A DNA stretch of 64,000 bases from Porphyromonas bennonis DSM 23058 = JCM 16335 (GCF_000375645.1 NZ_AQWR01000003.1:1-64000), one strand, 5' to 3'. Numbered from the stretch's first letter, positions 44,472-53,064 are shown. The notes: generated by a model not told the origin, from the sequence alone. Translations and numbers: made by a program.

Positions 44472-44921
44472 ATGAGAGCAGTTATTCAGCGTGTGAGCGA
44501 GGCATCCGTGACGGTCGATGGGTCTTTGATCTCGTCGATTGGGCCGGGGATGCTGGTTTTGCAAGGCGTGGAGGTTGGCGACACCGCCGAGGATATGGAC
44601 TACTTGGTTCGTAAGATCACCGCCCTCCGCATCTTTGATGACGAGGAGGGGGTGATGAATAAGGACATCAAGTCCATCGGCGGGGAGATCCTTCTGGTGA
44701 GCCAATTCACCCTCCTGGCATCGACGAAGAAAGGCAATAGACCCTCCTACATCTATGCCGCCAAGGGACCCGAGGCAGAGCCATTCTACAACCTTATGGC
44801 GCAAGCTCTCTCCAAAGAGATCGGCAAAGAGGTGAAGAAAGGGCGCTTTGGGGCTGATATGAAGGTCCGGCTACTCAATGACGGACCTGTGACCATTTGT
44901 ATAGACTCGCGAAACCGATGA
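44472..44921 (+). CDS. dtd: D-aminoacyl-tRNA deacylase
   Basis: A 149-residue DTD that hydrolyses D-aminoacyl-tRNAs (and mischarged Gly-tRNA), a proofreading step in translation. Visible marks: the N-terminal MRAVIQRVSEASVTVDG, the catalytic-site SQFTLLASTKKGNRPSY (shown by SQFTLL and GNRPSY), and the cis-Gly-Pro motif in NDGPVTICID near the C-terminus. A longer in-frame start exists, but the promoter position and family alignment support 44472. The stop overlaps the next gene's start (ATGA), beginning the operon dtd > mazG-like > deoC. Confidence 0.95.
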   Translation: MRAVIQRVSEASVTVDGSLISSIGPGMLVLQGVEVGDTAEDMDYLVRKITALRIFDDEEGVMNKDIKSIGGEILLVSQFTLLASTKKGNRPSYIYAAKGPEAEPFYNLMAQALSKEIGKEVKKGRFGADMKVRLLNDGPVTICIDSRNR

Positions 44922-45280
44922 CCGACACGCCCAGCCCTACACTTAAAGATGTCCAGTCCGTTGTCGACCGGTGGATCCACGACTACGGGGTCCGGTACTT
45001 TTCGCCGCTTACCAATATGGCGCAGCTCACGGAGGAGGTGGGTGAGGTGGCTCGCATTATCGCTCGAACCTATGGGGATCAGAGCGCGAAGGCCACGGAT
45101 AACCTCTCCAAAGAGCATCTGGCAGACGAACTCGCTGATGTACTCTGGGTCCTCGCCTGCATTGCTAATCAGACCGGTTGCGACCTGACGGAGGCCTTTG
45201 AGAGAAACATTGTGAAGAAGACAGACCGCGACAAATTCAGACATTTATCCAATCCCAAATTATACAACCATGAGTCATAA
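44918..45280 (+). CDS. MazG-like nucleotide pyrophosphohydrolase
   Basis: A 120-residue all-alpha NTP pyrophosphatase of the MazG-like group, expected to hydrolyse (d)NTPs, possibly non-canonical ones, to the monophosphate plus pyrophosphate. Metal-binding residues lie in QLTEEVGEVARIIA (ExxE) and HLADELADVLWVLACIANQ (ExxxD). The start is set by the 4-nt overlap with dtd. The 3' end overlaps deoC by 11 nt. Clustering with a D-aminoacyl-tRNA proofreader and deoxyribose-phosphate aldolase suggests housekeeping and nucleotide clean-up; this is inference from context. Confidence 0.9.
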   Translation: MTDTPSPTLKDVQSVVDRWIHDYGVRYFSPLTNMAQLTEEVGEVARIIARTYGDQSAKATDNLSKEHLADELADVLWVLACIANQTGCDLTEAFERNIVKKTDRDKFRHLSNPKLYNHES

Positions 45281-46169
45281 TCACCACGATAACGACTTCT
45301 TCCCCTCACATGATAAGTACAGTGAGGCCTTCGGAAAGTTTACTTTCGACCTCACTATAGACGAGGTCTCTGCGAAGGTACAGGAGTGTGTCGACAAGCA
45401 CTATAAGGAGCTTGATACGAGAGATAATATCAATCTGATCCACAGCATGATCGACCTCACCTCGCTTACCTCTGAGGACAATGAGGACAAGATCTATAAG
45501 CTGACTCAGCAGGTCAATAAGCTGGATGACGACCACCCCGACATTACCCCTGTAGCGAGTATCTGCGTCTATCCCAACTTTGCACAGGTGATCAAGGATA
45601 ACCTCACCGTCGAGCAGTGTCATATCACCTGCGTGGCAGGTGGCTTTCCCTCGTCGCAGACCTTCCCCGAGATCAAGGTGGCTGAGATCGCCCTGGCAAT
45701 CCACGATGGGGCAGAGGAGATCGACATTGTACTTCCAGTCGGTGCCTTCCTTGCCGGTGACTACGAGACCGTCTGTGACCAGCTGCAGGAGCAGCGACAG
45801 GCCGCCAAGGATGTGATCCTGAAGGTGATCCTCGAGACCGGTGCTCTGCAGACGCCCGAGCATATCGTTAAGGCATCCATTCTTGCCCTCTTCTGCGACG
45901 CAGACTTCATCAAGACCTCTACAGGTAAGGGTTACCCCGGTGCCACGCCCGAGGCGATCTACATCATGGCCTCTATCGTCAAGCAGTACTACGATCAGTT
46001 TGGTCTCAAGAGAGGGATCAAGGCCGCCGGTGGTGTCCGTACGACCGAGGAGGCGCTCAAGTATCTCTGTATCCTTAAGGAGGTGCTGGGCGACGAGTGG
46101 CTCACCCCAGAGCTCTTCCGCTTCGGTGCCACCTCCCTGGAGGCAGACACGCTAAAGCATCTGCTCTGA
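45270..46169 (+). CDS. deoC: Deoxyribose-phosphate aldolase
   Basis: A 299-residue class I aldolase that converts 2-deoxyribose 5-phosphate to glyceraldehyde 3-phosphate and acetaldehyde in deoxynucleoside breakdown. The Schiff-base lysine is Lys215 in DADFIKTSTGKGYPGATPE (shown by FIKTSTGKG). Other family blocks are ICVYPNFAQVIKD, VAGGFPSSQTFPEIKVAE, EIDIVLPVGAFL and IKAAGGVRTTEEAL. The N-terminus is about 40 residues longer than the short E. coli-type enzymes and His/Asp-rich at its start (MSHNHHDND). It ends the dtd operon and is followed by a strong terminator. Confidence 0.96.
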   Translation: MSHNHHDNDFFPSHDKYSEAFGKFTFDLTIDEVSAKVQECVDKHYKELDTRDNINLIHSMIDLTSLTSEDNEDKIYKLTQQVNKLDDDHPDITPVASICVYPNFAQVIKDNLTVEQCHITCVAGGFPSSQTFPEIKVAEIALAIHDGAEEIDIVLPVGAFLAGDYETVCDQLQEQRQAAKDVILKVILETGALQTPEHIVKASILALFCDADFIKTSTGKGYPGATPEAIYIMASIVKQYYDQFGLKRGIKAAGGVRTTEEALKYLCILKEVLGDEWLTPELFRFGATSLEADTLKHLL

Positions 46170-46192
46170 TCTTTTTAGTCCATCCTAATCGA

Positions 46193-46235
46193 CCCGCAAG
46201 CTCTACAATATGGTAGAGCTTGCGGGCCTTTTTTT
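46193..46235 (+). terminator. Rho-independent terminator of the dtd-deoC operon
   Basis: A 14-bp stem CCCGCAAGCTCTAC / GTAGAGCTTGCGGG with a 6-nt loop followed by a run of seven T. Confidence 0.95.
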
Positions 46236-46632
46236 CCCTCTCCCGATCCTCGTCTGGCTCCACTGACCCGTCCGACTTGATAGGGCATAATGGGGGCACG
46301 ACTATTAGATCCCTTCATGAGCTACTTTGGATTGCAAAGATACGGGCTTGACCTCCACCTATTGTCTCTTTGTGTCTCGGACAGCCTCCTATGTGCCATT
46401 CTTATCACATCTTGTCAGTAACCTAAGCCTACGACCCACTTCGGCAATGCAAAAGCACCAGTTCCACAGTACACAGGACGGAGGACTCTTTTGGAATGTT
46501 GAAGAAGCCTCTTAACTCATTGTGGTTAGTAGGTAAGGTATCACTTCTTATGAGTGGACGCTACGCTATAATGATCGAGTAGTTCATCCTTATTTAGGCG
46601 CTGTTTAGCGATGATGGGACGGGACTTTCTGC
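46236..46632. other. Non-coding gap between deoC and aroA
   Basis: About 400 nt without a supported gene. It is more A+T-rich than its surroundings. A perfect minus-strand -7 element TATCTTTG lies at 46336-46343, pointing back toward deoC. Short open frames on both strands have no recognisable features and no initiation context. A small RNA or a decayed gene is possible. Confidence 0.4.
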
Positions 46633-46640
46633 TATCTTTG
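46633..46640 (+). promoter_or_regulatory. -7 element of aroA, start codon 5 nt downstream
   Basis: TATCTTTG ends 5 nt before the ATG at 46646, another predicted leaderless mRNA. Confidence 0.55.
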
Positions 46641-46645
46641 TGACT

Positions 46646-47923
46646 ATGAAAGTGCTCACTAAAACCGCTTTTCAGTCATCCATAGAGATCGATCTCCCTC
46701 TATCAAAGAGTGAGGGGATACGTGCTCTGATCTCCTGCTATATCGTCCTTCGGAGTAGGGGAGCCACGGTGATGCCCTCTATGGATCTCTTGGGTGCTGA
46801 TGCTCCTGAAGATCTCCATGCAATCTATGATGATCTCCAGGCGCTGCTCTCCGGTCAGTCAGATATACGACTTACCGGATCCGCAAGTGTGTCCCGCTTT
46901 CTCCTATCACTGGCTGCAGCCGAACCCCAGCAGACTGTCTTTTATCTTACGGATCCTCAGCTCCGACGTCGACCTATGGGGCAACTGGTAGACTTCTTAC
47001 GTCGTTGTGGTGTCTCTATAGAAATGACCGATGATCGATGGGTTGTTGATGCCCGTACCTCCACGGTTCCACGTGAAACTGATCTCGACACAAGGACATG
47101 GGAATCAAGCCAATTTGTTTCAGCGATAATCTATTTTGCTGTTATCCAAAACTACCCTATCACTATCCATAGGCAGCATTCTGACCCTAGTTCAGAGTAC
47201 ATATCTTTGACCATCGACTCTCTTCGTCGGATCGGTGTAGATCTCACTTGGGAAGCGGATTGGATTATCTTCGAGCCTCGTACGAGATCAGGTTTAGAGC
47301 CTATCGAATCTTGTGATTTTTCTCTCCCAGCCGACTATACCTCTGCATCGTATTGGCTCGAGTTGCAGACGCTCCATCCTGAGATCCAAATCCTGACTTT
47401 GAATGGACTGAATCCTGATTCATCTCATCCGGATGCTCGATTATTCTGCTTTTTTAGCCCATTCTTGGTGATTGATGAGTTCATGAGAGTTTCGCGTCGT
47501 CGTGAGTCATTTCCAGAACAGTCGCTTTTCTTTGACTTGTCGCAGAATCCGGATCTCTTCCCCACTCTCTTTGCCACGGTGATAGGACTTGGGGTGGAGA
47601 CCACATTTACCGGTTTATCCTCGCTTGCCTACAAGGAGTCGGATCGCCTGGGTGCTTCGCTCTCTATAGCGCAAGATCTCGGCTGGTCAGCTGATGCATT
47701 TATCAATGTCACGCCAAACGGCTTTACCTACACGGGGGTTCCACGTGAAACAGAGCCGGAGCATGTGATGCTCAACCATAGAGGTGACCACCGATTAGCC
47801 ATGGCCTTCGGGGTGCTTGCCACCACTCTTGAAGAGACGCACGTGGAGATCCCGGACGATAAGGCGGTTACGTCACGGAGTTATCCCCACTTTTTTACCG
47901 ACCTTTGCAGGCAAGCCAGATGA
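46646..47923 (+). CDS. aroA: 3-phosphoshikimate 1-carboxyvinyltransferase (EPSP synthase), divergent
   Basis: A 425-residue shikimate-pathway enzyme: shikimate 3-phosphate + phosphoenolpyruvate gives EPSP. Recognisable blocks: LPLSKSEGIRALI (substrate-binding Lys-Ser; the usual SNRALLL is altered), GSASVSRFLLSLAA (in place of GNAGTAMR), RRRPMGQLVDFLRRCGV, PADYTSASYWLE, SLAYKESDRLGA and HRGDHRLAMAFGVLA. It is therefore a divergent member of the kind seen in Bacteroidetes. The DNA is clearly richer in A+T and less codon-biased than its neighbours. Two parS-like sites lie inside the coding sequence. No other shikimate genes are nearby. The start is fixed by the adjacent promoter. Confidence 0.9.
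   Translation: MKVLTKTAFQSSIEIDLPLSKSEGIRALISCYIVLRSRGATVMPSMDLLGADAPEDLHAIYDDLQALLSGQSDIRLTGSASVSRFLLSLAAAEPQQTVFYLTDPQLRRRPMGQLVDFLRRCGVSIEMTDDRWVVDARTSTVPRETDLDTRTWESSQFVSAIIYFAVIQNYPITIHRQHSDPSSEYISLTIDSLRRIGVDLTWEADWIIFEPRTRSGLEPIESCDFSLPADYTSASYWLELQTLHPEIQILTLNGLNPDSSHPDARLFCFFSPFLVIDEFMRVSRRRESFPEQSLFFDLSQNPDLFPTLFATVIGLGVETTFTGLSSLAYKESDRLGASLSIAQDLGWSADAFINVTPNGFTYTGVPRETEPEHVMLNHRGDHRLAMAFGVLATTLEETHVEIPDDKAVTSRSYPHFFTDLCRQAR
47065..47080. promoter_or_regulatory. parS-like centromere site 2 (inside aroA)
   Basis: GGTTCCACGTGAAACT; 14 of 16 positions match TGTTNCACGTGAAACA, and it shares the 15-mer GGTTCCACGTGAAAC with sites 1 and 3. Confidence 0.75.
47737..47752. promoter_or_regulatory. 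parS-like centromere site 3 (inside aroA)
   Basis: GGTTCCACGTGAAACA; 15 of 16 positions match the consensus and it is identical to the reverse complement of site 1. Confidence 0.8.
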
Positions 47924-47927
47924 ACTT

Positions 47928-49943
47928 ATGATGAAGAATCAACGTCGATCTCCTTGGCTCCACCTCTCTCTCCTGATAGGCGGAACGATAGCCATGATAT
48001 ATGGGTGTGCCAATAGAGTCGCACCCGACGGAGGCCCTTATGACGACCAGCCGCCCAAGCTTGTCCGCAGTCATCCGGCGGAGAAGGAGCTCAATGTCTC
48101 GTCACGTAAGGTGACGCTGTGGTTTGACGAGTTCGTCACCGTCAAAGATCCGCTCAAGAAGATCATCGTCTCCCCGCCCCAGCTCCAGCAGCCGGAGATC
48201 ATCTCCTACGGCAAGCGGGTAGTGGTTAGTCTAAAGGACACACTGATCCCCAATACCACCTACACGATCGACTTCACCGATGCGATCGTCGACAATAATG
48301 AGGGCAATCCGATGGAGAACTTCTCCTTTGCCTTCAGCACCGGAGAGCGCATCGACACCATGGAGATCGCCGGGACAGTGATTAATGCTCGGACCCACGA
48401 GCCGATGCAGGGACTCCTCGTCGGACTTCACCCGGACACCGCTGCGCGGAGTGCCTTCCACGACACCACGTTCCTCCGCACCAGTCGTACGTCAGATAAG
48501 GCGAAGTTTGTGATCCGTAACGTCCGCGAAGGACGCTACCACGTCTATGCCCTAAAGGAGAGTGACGGCAACTACCGCAACGATATGGTAGGTACGGAGG
48601 GCGTCGCCTGGCTCGACAGCGCCGTCCTCACTACCTGCAAGCCCGACATCCGCCCCGACACCCTCTGGGTCGACTCGCTCACCATCGACACCATCAAGCA
48701 GGTCCCCTTCACCCACTACTACCCCGACGACCTGGTCCTGCTCTACTACGAGCCGAGGGATACCAAGCGGTTCATCAAGAAGCGTGAGCGCCCTGCCCCC
48801 TATCAGCTACGTCTCACCTTCAACGCCCTCCCCGACAGTGCCATCAAGCTCGCCCGGGTTGACTCCCTCGCGCTACCGACCGACACGATGAAGCCCCCTT
48901 ACGTCATGGATAAGAGTAAGGAGGGCATCGTCGACTTCTTCTTCACCGACACCACCTGGAGCGCCCACAGCACCTTTGCGCTCACCTACCTCTCCGTAGA
49001 CAGCCTCGGTCTCCCCGCCTACAAGAGCGACACCCTCCGCATTCCCTACAAGACCCCCAAGCTGGATAAGAAGAAGGAGAAGAGAGCAGAGAGTGACTCC
49101 ACCACGACCGCACCGGCAGTCGAGAGTCCCCTCTCCATCAAGATCGAGCATAAGGGCAAGGGCGGCATCTCCGACTCGATCCTCTTCACCTCGACCCTCC
49201 CGATCGACACCTCGATGCTCCGCGCTTTTGCCCTGTACGACGCCAAAGACTCGATCCTCCAGCCGATGCGTATCGACACCATCACTTTCTTTGATGGGAG
49301 CGTCACCTCCGGACTTATCCGTGCCAGCCTCAGCTATGGCGGTCAGTATGAGCTCCATGTCGACAGCGCCGAGATCGCCGACATCTATGGTCACCGGCTC
49401 GACAAGACAGTGGTCGATGCGTTTAAGATCAAGGAGAAAAGCGAATTCTCCTCCCTCCGCGTCACCATCCACGACCTGCCCGACTCCATCATTGGCGAAC
49501 TCCTCACCCCCGACGACAAACTCGTCTGGACCTCCTACAGCAAGGCAGGCGAACTCTTCTTCCCCGATCTCGACCCGGGCAAGTATGGCCTCCGGATCAT
49601 CTACGACCGGAATGGCAACCACCGCTGGGATCCGGGCGACTACGATGCTGCCATACAGCCGGAGGCGGTCTACTACGCCCCCAAGGTCTTTGAGCTGATG
49701 AAGAACTGGGAGGTGAAGGAGAACTTCTACCCCCTTCTCACGCCCCTCCTGTCGCAGAAGCCCCGGACAATGATCCGGACAAAGTTCAATGAGGAGAAAC
49801 GCAAGGACCGCAACAAGGAGCGCGAGGAGGAGCTCCGGCGCCGTCGTGAGGGAGGCGGAGACCAGCCCGGCGGCAACCCCTTCGGTGGTCAGATGCCCGG
49901 AGGTGCCCTCGGTGGCATGAGGCAGGACGACCGCCGCTACTGA
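47928..49943 (+). CDS. Ig-like (Big_5) domain lipoprotein
   Basis: A 671-residue predicted lipoprotein (signal anchor SLLIGGTIAMIYGC). Directly after Cys there is a Big_5-type bacterial Ig-like domain (about residues 40-140: PPKLVRSHPAEKELNVSSRKVTLWFDEFV, shown by VTLWFDEFV and TYTIDFTDAIVDNNEGN), then a prealbumin-like domain (MEIAGTVINARTHEPMQGLLV) and long beta-rich regions. The C-terminus is a charged coil (KFNEEKRKDRNKEREEELRRRR) ending in a Gly/Pro-rich tail. Related Bacteroidetes proteins are conserved single-copy envelope proteins of unknown function. It follows aroA by 4 nt and is probably co-transcribed. ATG 47928 and 47931 are adjacent alternatives. Confidence 0.82.
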   Translation: MMKNQRRSPWLHLSLLIGGTIAMIYGCANRVAPDGGPYDDQPPKLVRSHPAEKELNVSSRKVTLWFDEFVTVKDPLKKIIVSPPQLQQPEIISYGKRVVVSLKDTLIPNTTYTIDFTDAIVDNNEGNPMENFSFAFSTGERIDTMEIAGTVINARTHEPMQGLLVGLHPDTAARSAFHDTTFLRTSRTSDKAKFVIRNVREGRYHVYALKESDGNYRNDMVGTEGVAWLDSAVLTTCKPDIRPDTLWVDSLTIDTIKQVPFTHYYPDDLVLLYYEPRDTKRFIKKRERPAPYQLRLTFNALPDSAIKLARVDSLALPTDTMKPPYVMDKSKEGIVDFFFTDTTWSAHSTFALTYLSVDSLGLPAYKSDTLRIPYKTPKLDKKKEKRAESDSTTTAPAVESPLSIKIEHKGKGGISDSILFTSTLPIDTSMLRAFALYDAKDSILQPMRIDTITFFDGSVTSGLIRASLSYGGQYELHVDSAEIADIYGHRLDKTVVDAFKIKEKSEFSSLRVTIHDLPDSIIGELLTPDDKLVWTSYSKAGELFFPDLDPGKYGLRIIYDRNGNHRWDPGDYDAAIQPEAVYYAPKVFELMKNWEVKENFYPLLTPLLSQKPRTMIRTKFNEEKRKDRNKEREEELRRRREGGGDQPGGNPFGGQMPGGALGGMRQDDRRY

Positions 49944-50119
49944 TCCCTCTATAGTGTGACGCAAGGGTACTATCCACATTAGGGTCAAGGTCTCCTTATG
50001 CCCCAAGAGACCGATAGCCAGGCTCTTAGAGAGTCATAAGCACGCACAGGAGAGAGAGATTTAACATTTCAAGGGCTTTATATTAACCCCTGTTATGTTA
50101 ATGGAGTGGGGAAAATCGC

Positions 50120-50127
50120 TACCTTTG
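50120..50127 (+). promoter_or_regulatory. -7 element of the histidine kinase operon, start codon 7 nt downstream
   Basis: TACCTTTG ends 7 nt before the ATG at 50135, predicting a leaderless mRNA. Confidence 0.55.
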
Positions 50128-50134
50128 GTGCGAT

Positions 50135-51691
50135 ATGAAGAAGTCTACACTCTGGCTCATCGTGGTGGTGATGGTGGTCGCCTTTGTTGGCCTGCTCTTT
50201 ATGCAGGTCAAGTACATTGATGCGACCTACCAGTCCAGGAGATACCAGTTTGACAACTCAGTCAGGCAGGCACTCTTCGAGACCAATCATGACTTGGAGC
50301 GAGACGAGATGATCGACATCATCCGTGTGGACCTCGGGCTGCCGGGCTATGTGGTCCGCGACTTCCTGATCCGCCCTACGGAGGGGAGCAACTCCCCATT
50401 TGACCTCGGCACGGCGGGACAGGGGCTGCCTGACTACAAGCTGGAGCAGCTGCCACAGCCGCCCAAGAAGTCGTTCGACTTTGTCTCCCCCGGGGATCGC
50501 TTTCGTGAGGCGGAGCGGATGCTGAGGAGCCACTTCGCGGAGCCGGACAGCGTGACACAGCGGATCCTGCTGCAGGTGGCGCTCGAGGGACTTCGTAAGG
50601 CACAGTACCGTCCGATCTACGACCGTATCGACGGACAGCATCTGGAGGAGTACCTCCTGGCATCGCTCGACAAGTATGGCATCACGATCCCCTTCCGCTA
50701 CGAGGTGGTAGACAGCCGCGGTACGATCTCCTTCTCCAATGGTCGCCTCCCCGCCGATCAGCCGGATAAGATATACACCCAGGCGCTTCTGACCAATGAC
50801 CCACCCTCACGGCTCCACTACCTGAGGGTCTACTTCCCCGGACAGGCACGCTTTATCTCCTCCACCATCGGCTTCCTGATCCCCTCAGTGATCTTCACCC
50901 TCCTGGTGCTCTCCACATTCATCTACACGATCATCACACTCTTCCGGCAGAAGAAGATCGATGAGATGCGGATCGACTTTGTCAATAACATGACCCACGA
51001 GCTGAAGACCCCCGTCAGTACCATCCGCCTCGGCGTGGAGATGCTCTCGGATCCCGACATCGGGTCTCAGTCCGATCGACGCGCGCGGATCCTCGAGTCG
51101 ATCAATGCTGAGGCGTACAGGCTGACGCTGCTGATCGAGCAGGTGCTGCAGATGTCCTTCTTCGACAGCCACGACTCCCGTCTCAGGCTCCGCATGACTG
51201 AGCTGGACATGGAGGAGATCATCATCGACGCCACATCGACCTACTCGCTCAAGGTCGAGGAGGCAGGCGGCAGCCTGGACCTCGACCTGGAGGCGACCCA
51301 TACGGAGGTGATGGGAGACAAGCTTCAGCTGACGAATATTGTCTTCAATCTCCTCGACAATGCGATGAAGTATCGCAAGCCTGATGTGCCGCCGCACATC
51401 ACGGTCCACACATCAAGTAATGACCGCAACCTGATCATCCGCGTGGAGGACAACGGCTGCGGCATCAAGCGCGAGTATCTCAAGAAGATATTCGACCGAT
51501 TCTTCCGTGTCCCCTCCGGCAACCGGCATGACGTCAAGGGCTTTGGCCTCGGCCTCCCCTACGTCGCCCTGACGGTGCAGTCGCACGGCGGACACATCCA
51601 TGCAGAGAGCGAGGTGGGAGTGGGGACCACATTCATCATCTCCCTCCCGCTCCTGACTAATAAGAGTAATAATACACGAACGAATAAGTAA
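50135..51691 (+). CDS. rprX: Sensor histidine kinase, RprX-like
   Basis: A 518-residue inner-membrane sensor kinase. One transmembrane helix at about residues 5-25, a periplasmic sensor region of about 220 residues, a second helix near 245-270, then the HisKA domain with phospho-acceptor His288 in NNMTHELKTPVSTI. The ATPase domain has the N box (VFNLLDNAMKYRKPD), G1 (VEDNGCGIKREYL) and G2 (GFGLGLPYV). Length, architecture and the adjacent OmpR-type regulator resemble RprX/RprY of Bacteroides and Porphyromonas; the symbol rests on that recollection. It is co-transcribed with its regulator (9-nt gap) and smpB. Confidence 0.85.
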   Translation: MKKSTLWLIVVVMVVAFVGLLFMQVKYIDATYQSRRYQFDNSVRQALFETNHDLERDEMIDIIRVDLGLPGYVVRDFLIRPTEGSNSPFDLGTAGQGLPDYKLEQLPQPPKKSFDFVSPGDRFREAERMLRSHFAEPDSVTQRILLQVALEGLRKAQYRPIYDRIDGQHLEEYLLASLDKYGITIPFRYEVVDSRGTISFSNGRLPADQPDKIYTQALLTNDPPSRLHYLRVYFPGQARFISSTIGFLIPSVIFTLLVLSTFIYTIITLFRQKKIDEMRIDFVNNMTHELKTPVSTIRLGVEMLSDPDIGSQSDRRARILESINAEAYRLTLLIEQVLQMSFFDSHDSRLRLRMTELDMEEIIIDATSTYSLKVEEAGGSLDLDLEATHTEVMGDKLQLTNIVFNLLDNAMKYRKPDVPPHITVHTSSNDRNLIIRVEDNGCGIKREYLKKIFDRFFRVPSGNRHDVKGFGLGLPYVALTVQSHGGHIHAESEVGVGTTFIISLPLLTNKSNNTRTNK

Positions 51692-51700
51692 GAAAAGATC

Positions 51701-52441
51701 ATGGAAAACTCAGTAAAAGTATTCCTCTGTGAGGACGACGAGAGCTTAGGCCCACTGCTGGCAGACTACCTGACAGAGAAGGGCTACGAGACCGACCTAT
51801 TCAAGGACGGCGAGGCGGGCCTGAAGGGCTTCGAGGAGCATCCTCGCTTCTGGGACATCTGTGTCCTCGACGTGATGATGCCCAAGAAGGACGGCTTCGA
51901 GCTGGCGAAGGACATTCGCTCGCTCAATCCTGAGACCCCGATCATCTTCCTCACCGCCAAGACGCTGAGTGAGGATGTGCAGGAGGGCTTTAGCCTCGGC
52001 GCAGATGACTATCTGAAGAAGCCATTCAACACCTCAGAGCTGACGATGCGCATCGATGCGGTGCTCCGTCGCGTGCAGGGAAAGAAGCCGGATGACGTCG
52101 CCTTCTACCGCATCGGAGACTATGTCTTCGACACCCAGCACCAGTCCCTCCAGTACAAGGATGAGGAGCCGGTGAGCCTAACCACCAAGGAGACGGAGCT
52201 GCTGGCGCTCTTCTGCGCCAACGCCAATACCACCGTGGACCGCTCCTTTGCCCTCAAGACCATCTGGGGCGAGGACACCTACTTCAACGCCCGCTCCATG
52301 GACGTCTACATCACGAAGCTGCGCAAGCACCTCGCCCAGGATCCCGGCATCGAGATCCAGAATAAGCACGGCAAGGGCCACCGACTCATCACCCCGGGGG
52401 CCAACTCCGAGCCGGACGAGTCTAATACGAAGGTGATCTGA
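51701..52441 (+). CDS. rprY: OmpR-family response regulator, RprY-like
   Basis: A 246-residue DNA-binding response regulator. The receiver domain (1-120) has the acidic pair EDD (11-13), phospho-acceptor Asp57 in CVLDVMMPKKDGFE and the conserved Lys in DYLKKPF. A winged-helix OmpR/PhoB domain follows (about 135-235: SLTTKETELLALFCANANTTVDRS; RSMDVYITKLRKHLA). It is the partner of the kinase 9 nt upstream. RprY in related species is linked to oxidative-stress and envelope functions, but the targets here are unknown. It is followed 9 nt later by smpB, so control of trans-translation might be tied to this operon's promoter. Confidence 0.9.
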   Translation: MENSVKVFLCEDDESLGPLLADYLTEKGYETDLFKDGEAGLKGFEEHPRFWDICVLDVMMPKKDGFELAKDIRSLNPETPIIFLTAKTLSEDVQEGFSLGADDYLKKPFNTSELTMRIDAVLRRVQGKKPDDVAFYRIGDYVFDTQHQSLQYKDEEPVSLTTKETELLALFCANANTTVDRSFALKTIWGEDTYFNARSMDVYITKLRKHLAQDPGIEIQNKHGKGHRLITPGANSEPDESNTKVI

Positions 52442-52450
52442 TCCCTACCT

Positions 52451-52951
52451 ATGGCTAAGACATCCACATCCAAGAAGGGGCAGGGAAAGACCCCCTTCCG
52501 CAAGAGCGTCAATATCCGCAATAAGCGGGCGACGTACGACTACGAAGTGCTGGAGAGACTTACCGCGGGCATCGTCCTCACCGGTAATGAGATCAAGTCG
52601 ATCCGCATGGGTCGCGCCTCTCTCGGTCAGAGCTTCTGCTATGTCGATCGCGGAGAGGTGTGGGTCAAGAATATGTACATCGGCACCTATGCCTTTGGCT
52701 CCTGGACCCAGGAGGGCTCACGACGAGACCGGAAGCTGCTGCTCAATAAGCGGGAGATCCGCCACCTCACCGAGGCGCAGCACGATCCGGGCTTTACGAT
52801 CGTGCCGCTCCGGCTCTTCATCAACGGCAAGGGGCTGGCGAAGCTGGAGATCGCCATCGCTAAGGGTAAGAAGGAGTACGATAAGCGAAATGCGATCCGC
52901 GACCGCGAGATGAAGCGGGAGCTGGATCGGGCGCGTCGCACCCCCTACTGA
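52451..52951 (+). CDS. smpB: SsrA-binding protein SmpB
   Basis: A 166-residue RNA-binding protein that delivers tmRNA to stalled ribosomes in trans-translation. Core motifs: NKRATYDYEVLERLTAGIVLTGNEIKSIR (shown by AGIVLTGNEIKSIR), YIGTYAFGSWTQEGSRRDRKLLLNKREI (shown by RDRKLLLNKREI), and the basic tail KGKKEYDKRNAIRDREMKRELDRA (shown by KKEYDKRNAIRDRE) that enters the mRNA channel. A Lys-rich extension of about 15 residues precedes the core. It follows the response regulator by 9 nt. tmRNA itself was not found in this window. Confidence 0.96.
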   Translation: MAKTSTSKKGQGKTPFRKSVNIRNKRATYDYEVLERLTAGIVLTGNEIKSIRMGRASLGQSFCYVDRGEVWVKNMYIGTYAFGSWTQEGSRRDRKLLLNKREIRHLTEAQHDPGFTIVPLRLFINGKGLAKLEIAIAKGKKEYDKRNAIRDREMKRELDRARRTPY

Positions 52952-53064
52952 TCCCCGGCGGCAGCTCCATCGGGGCACCTACATCCCCTCCGTCGGACTC
53001 GTATGGCCCCGACAGGAAACAGGGACGCATGCCCTGACTGTCAGCGGTAGGAGATCCGTTGTTT

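Noticed and set aside
46327-46515. 62-codon plus-strand frame between deoC and aroA
   Set aside because: No initiation context, motif or neighbour support; composition like non-coding DNA.
42592-47752. oriC inside the window
   Set aside because: parS-like sites suggest origin proximity, but no dnaA gene or cluster of DnaA boxes was seen.
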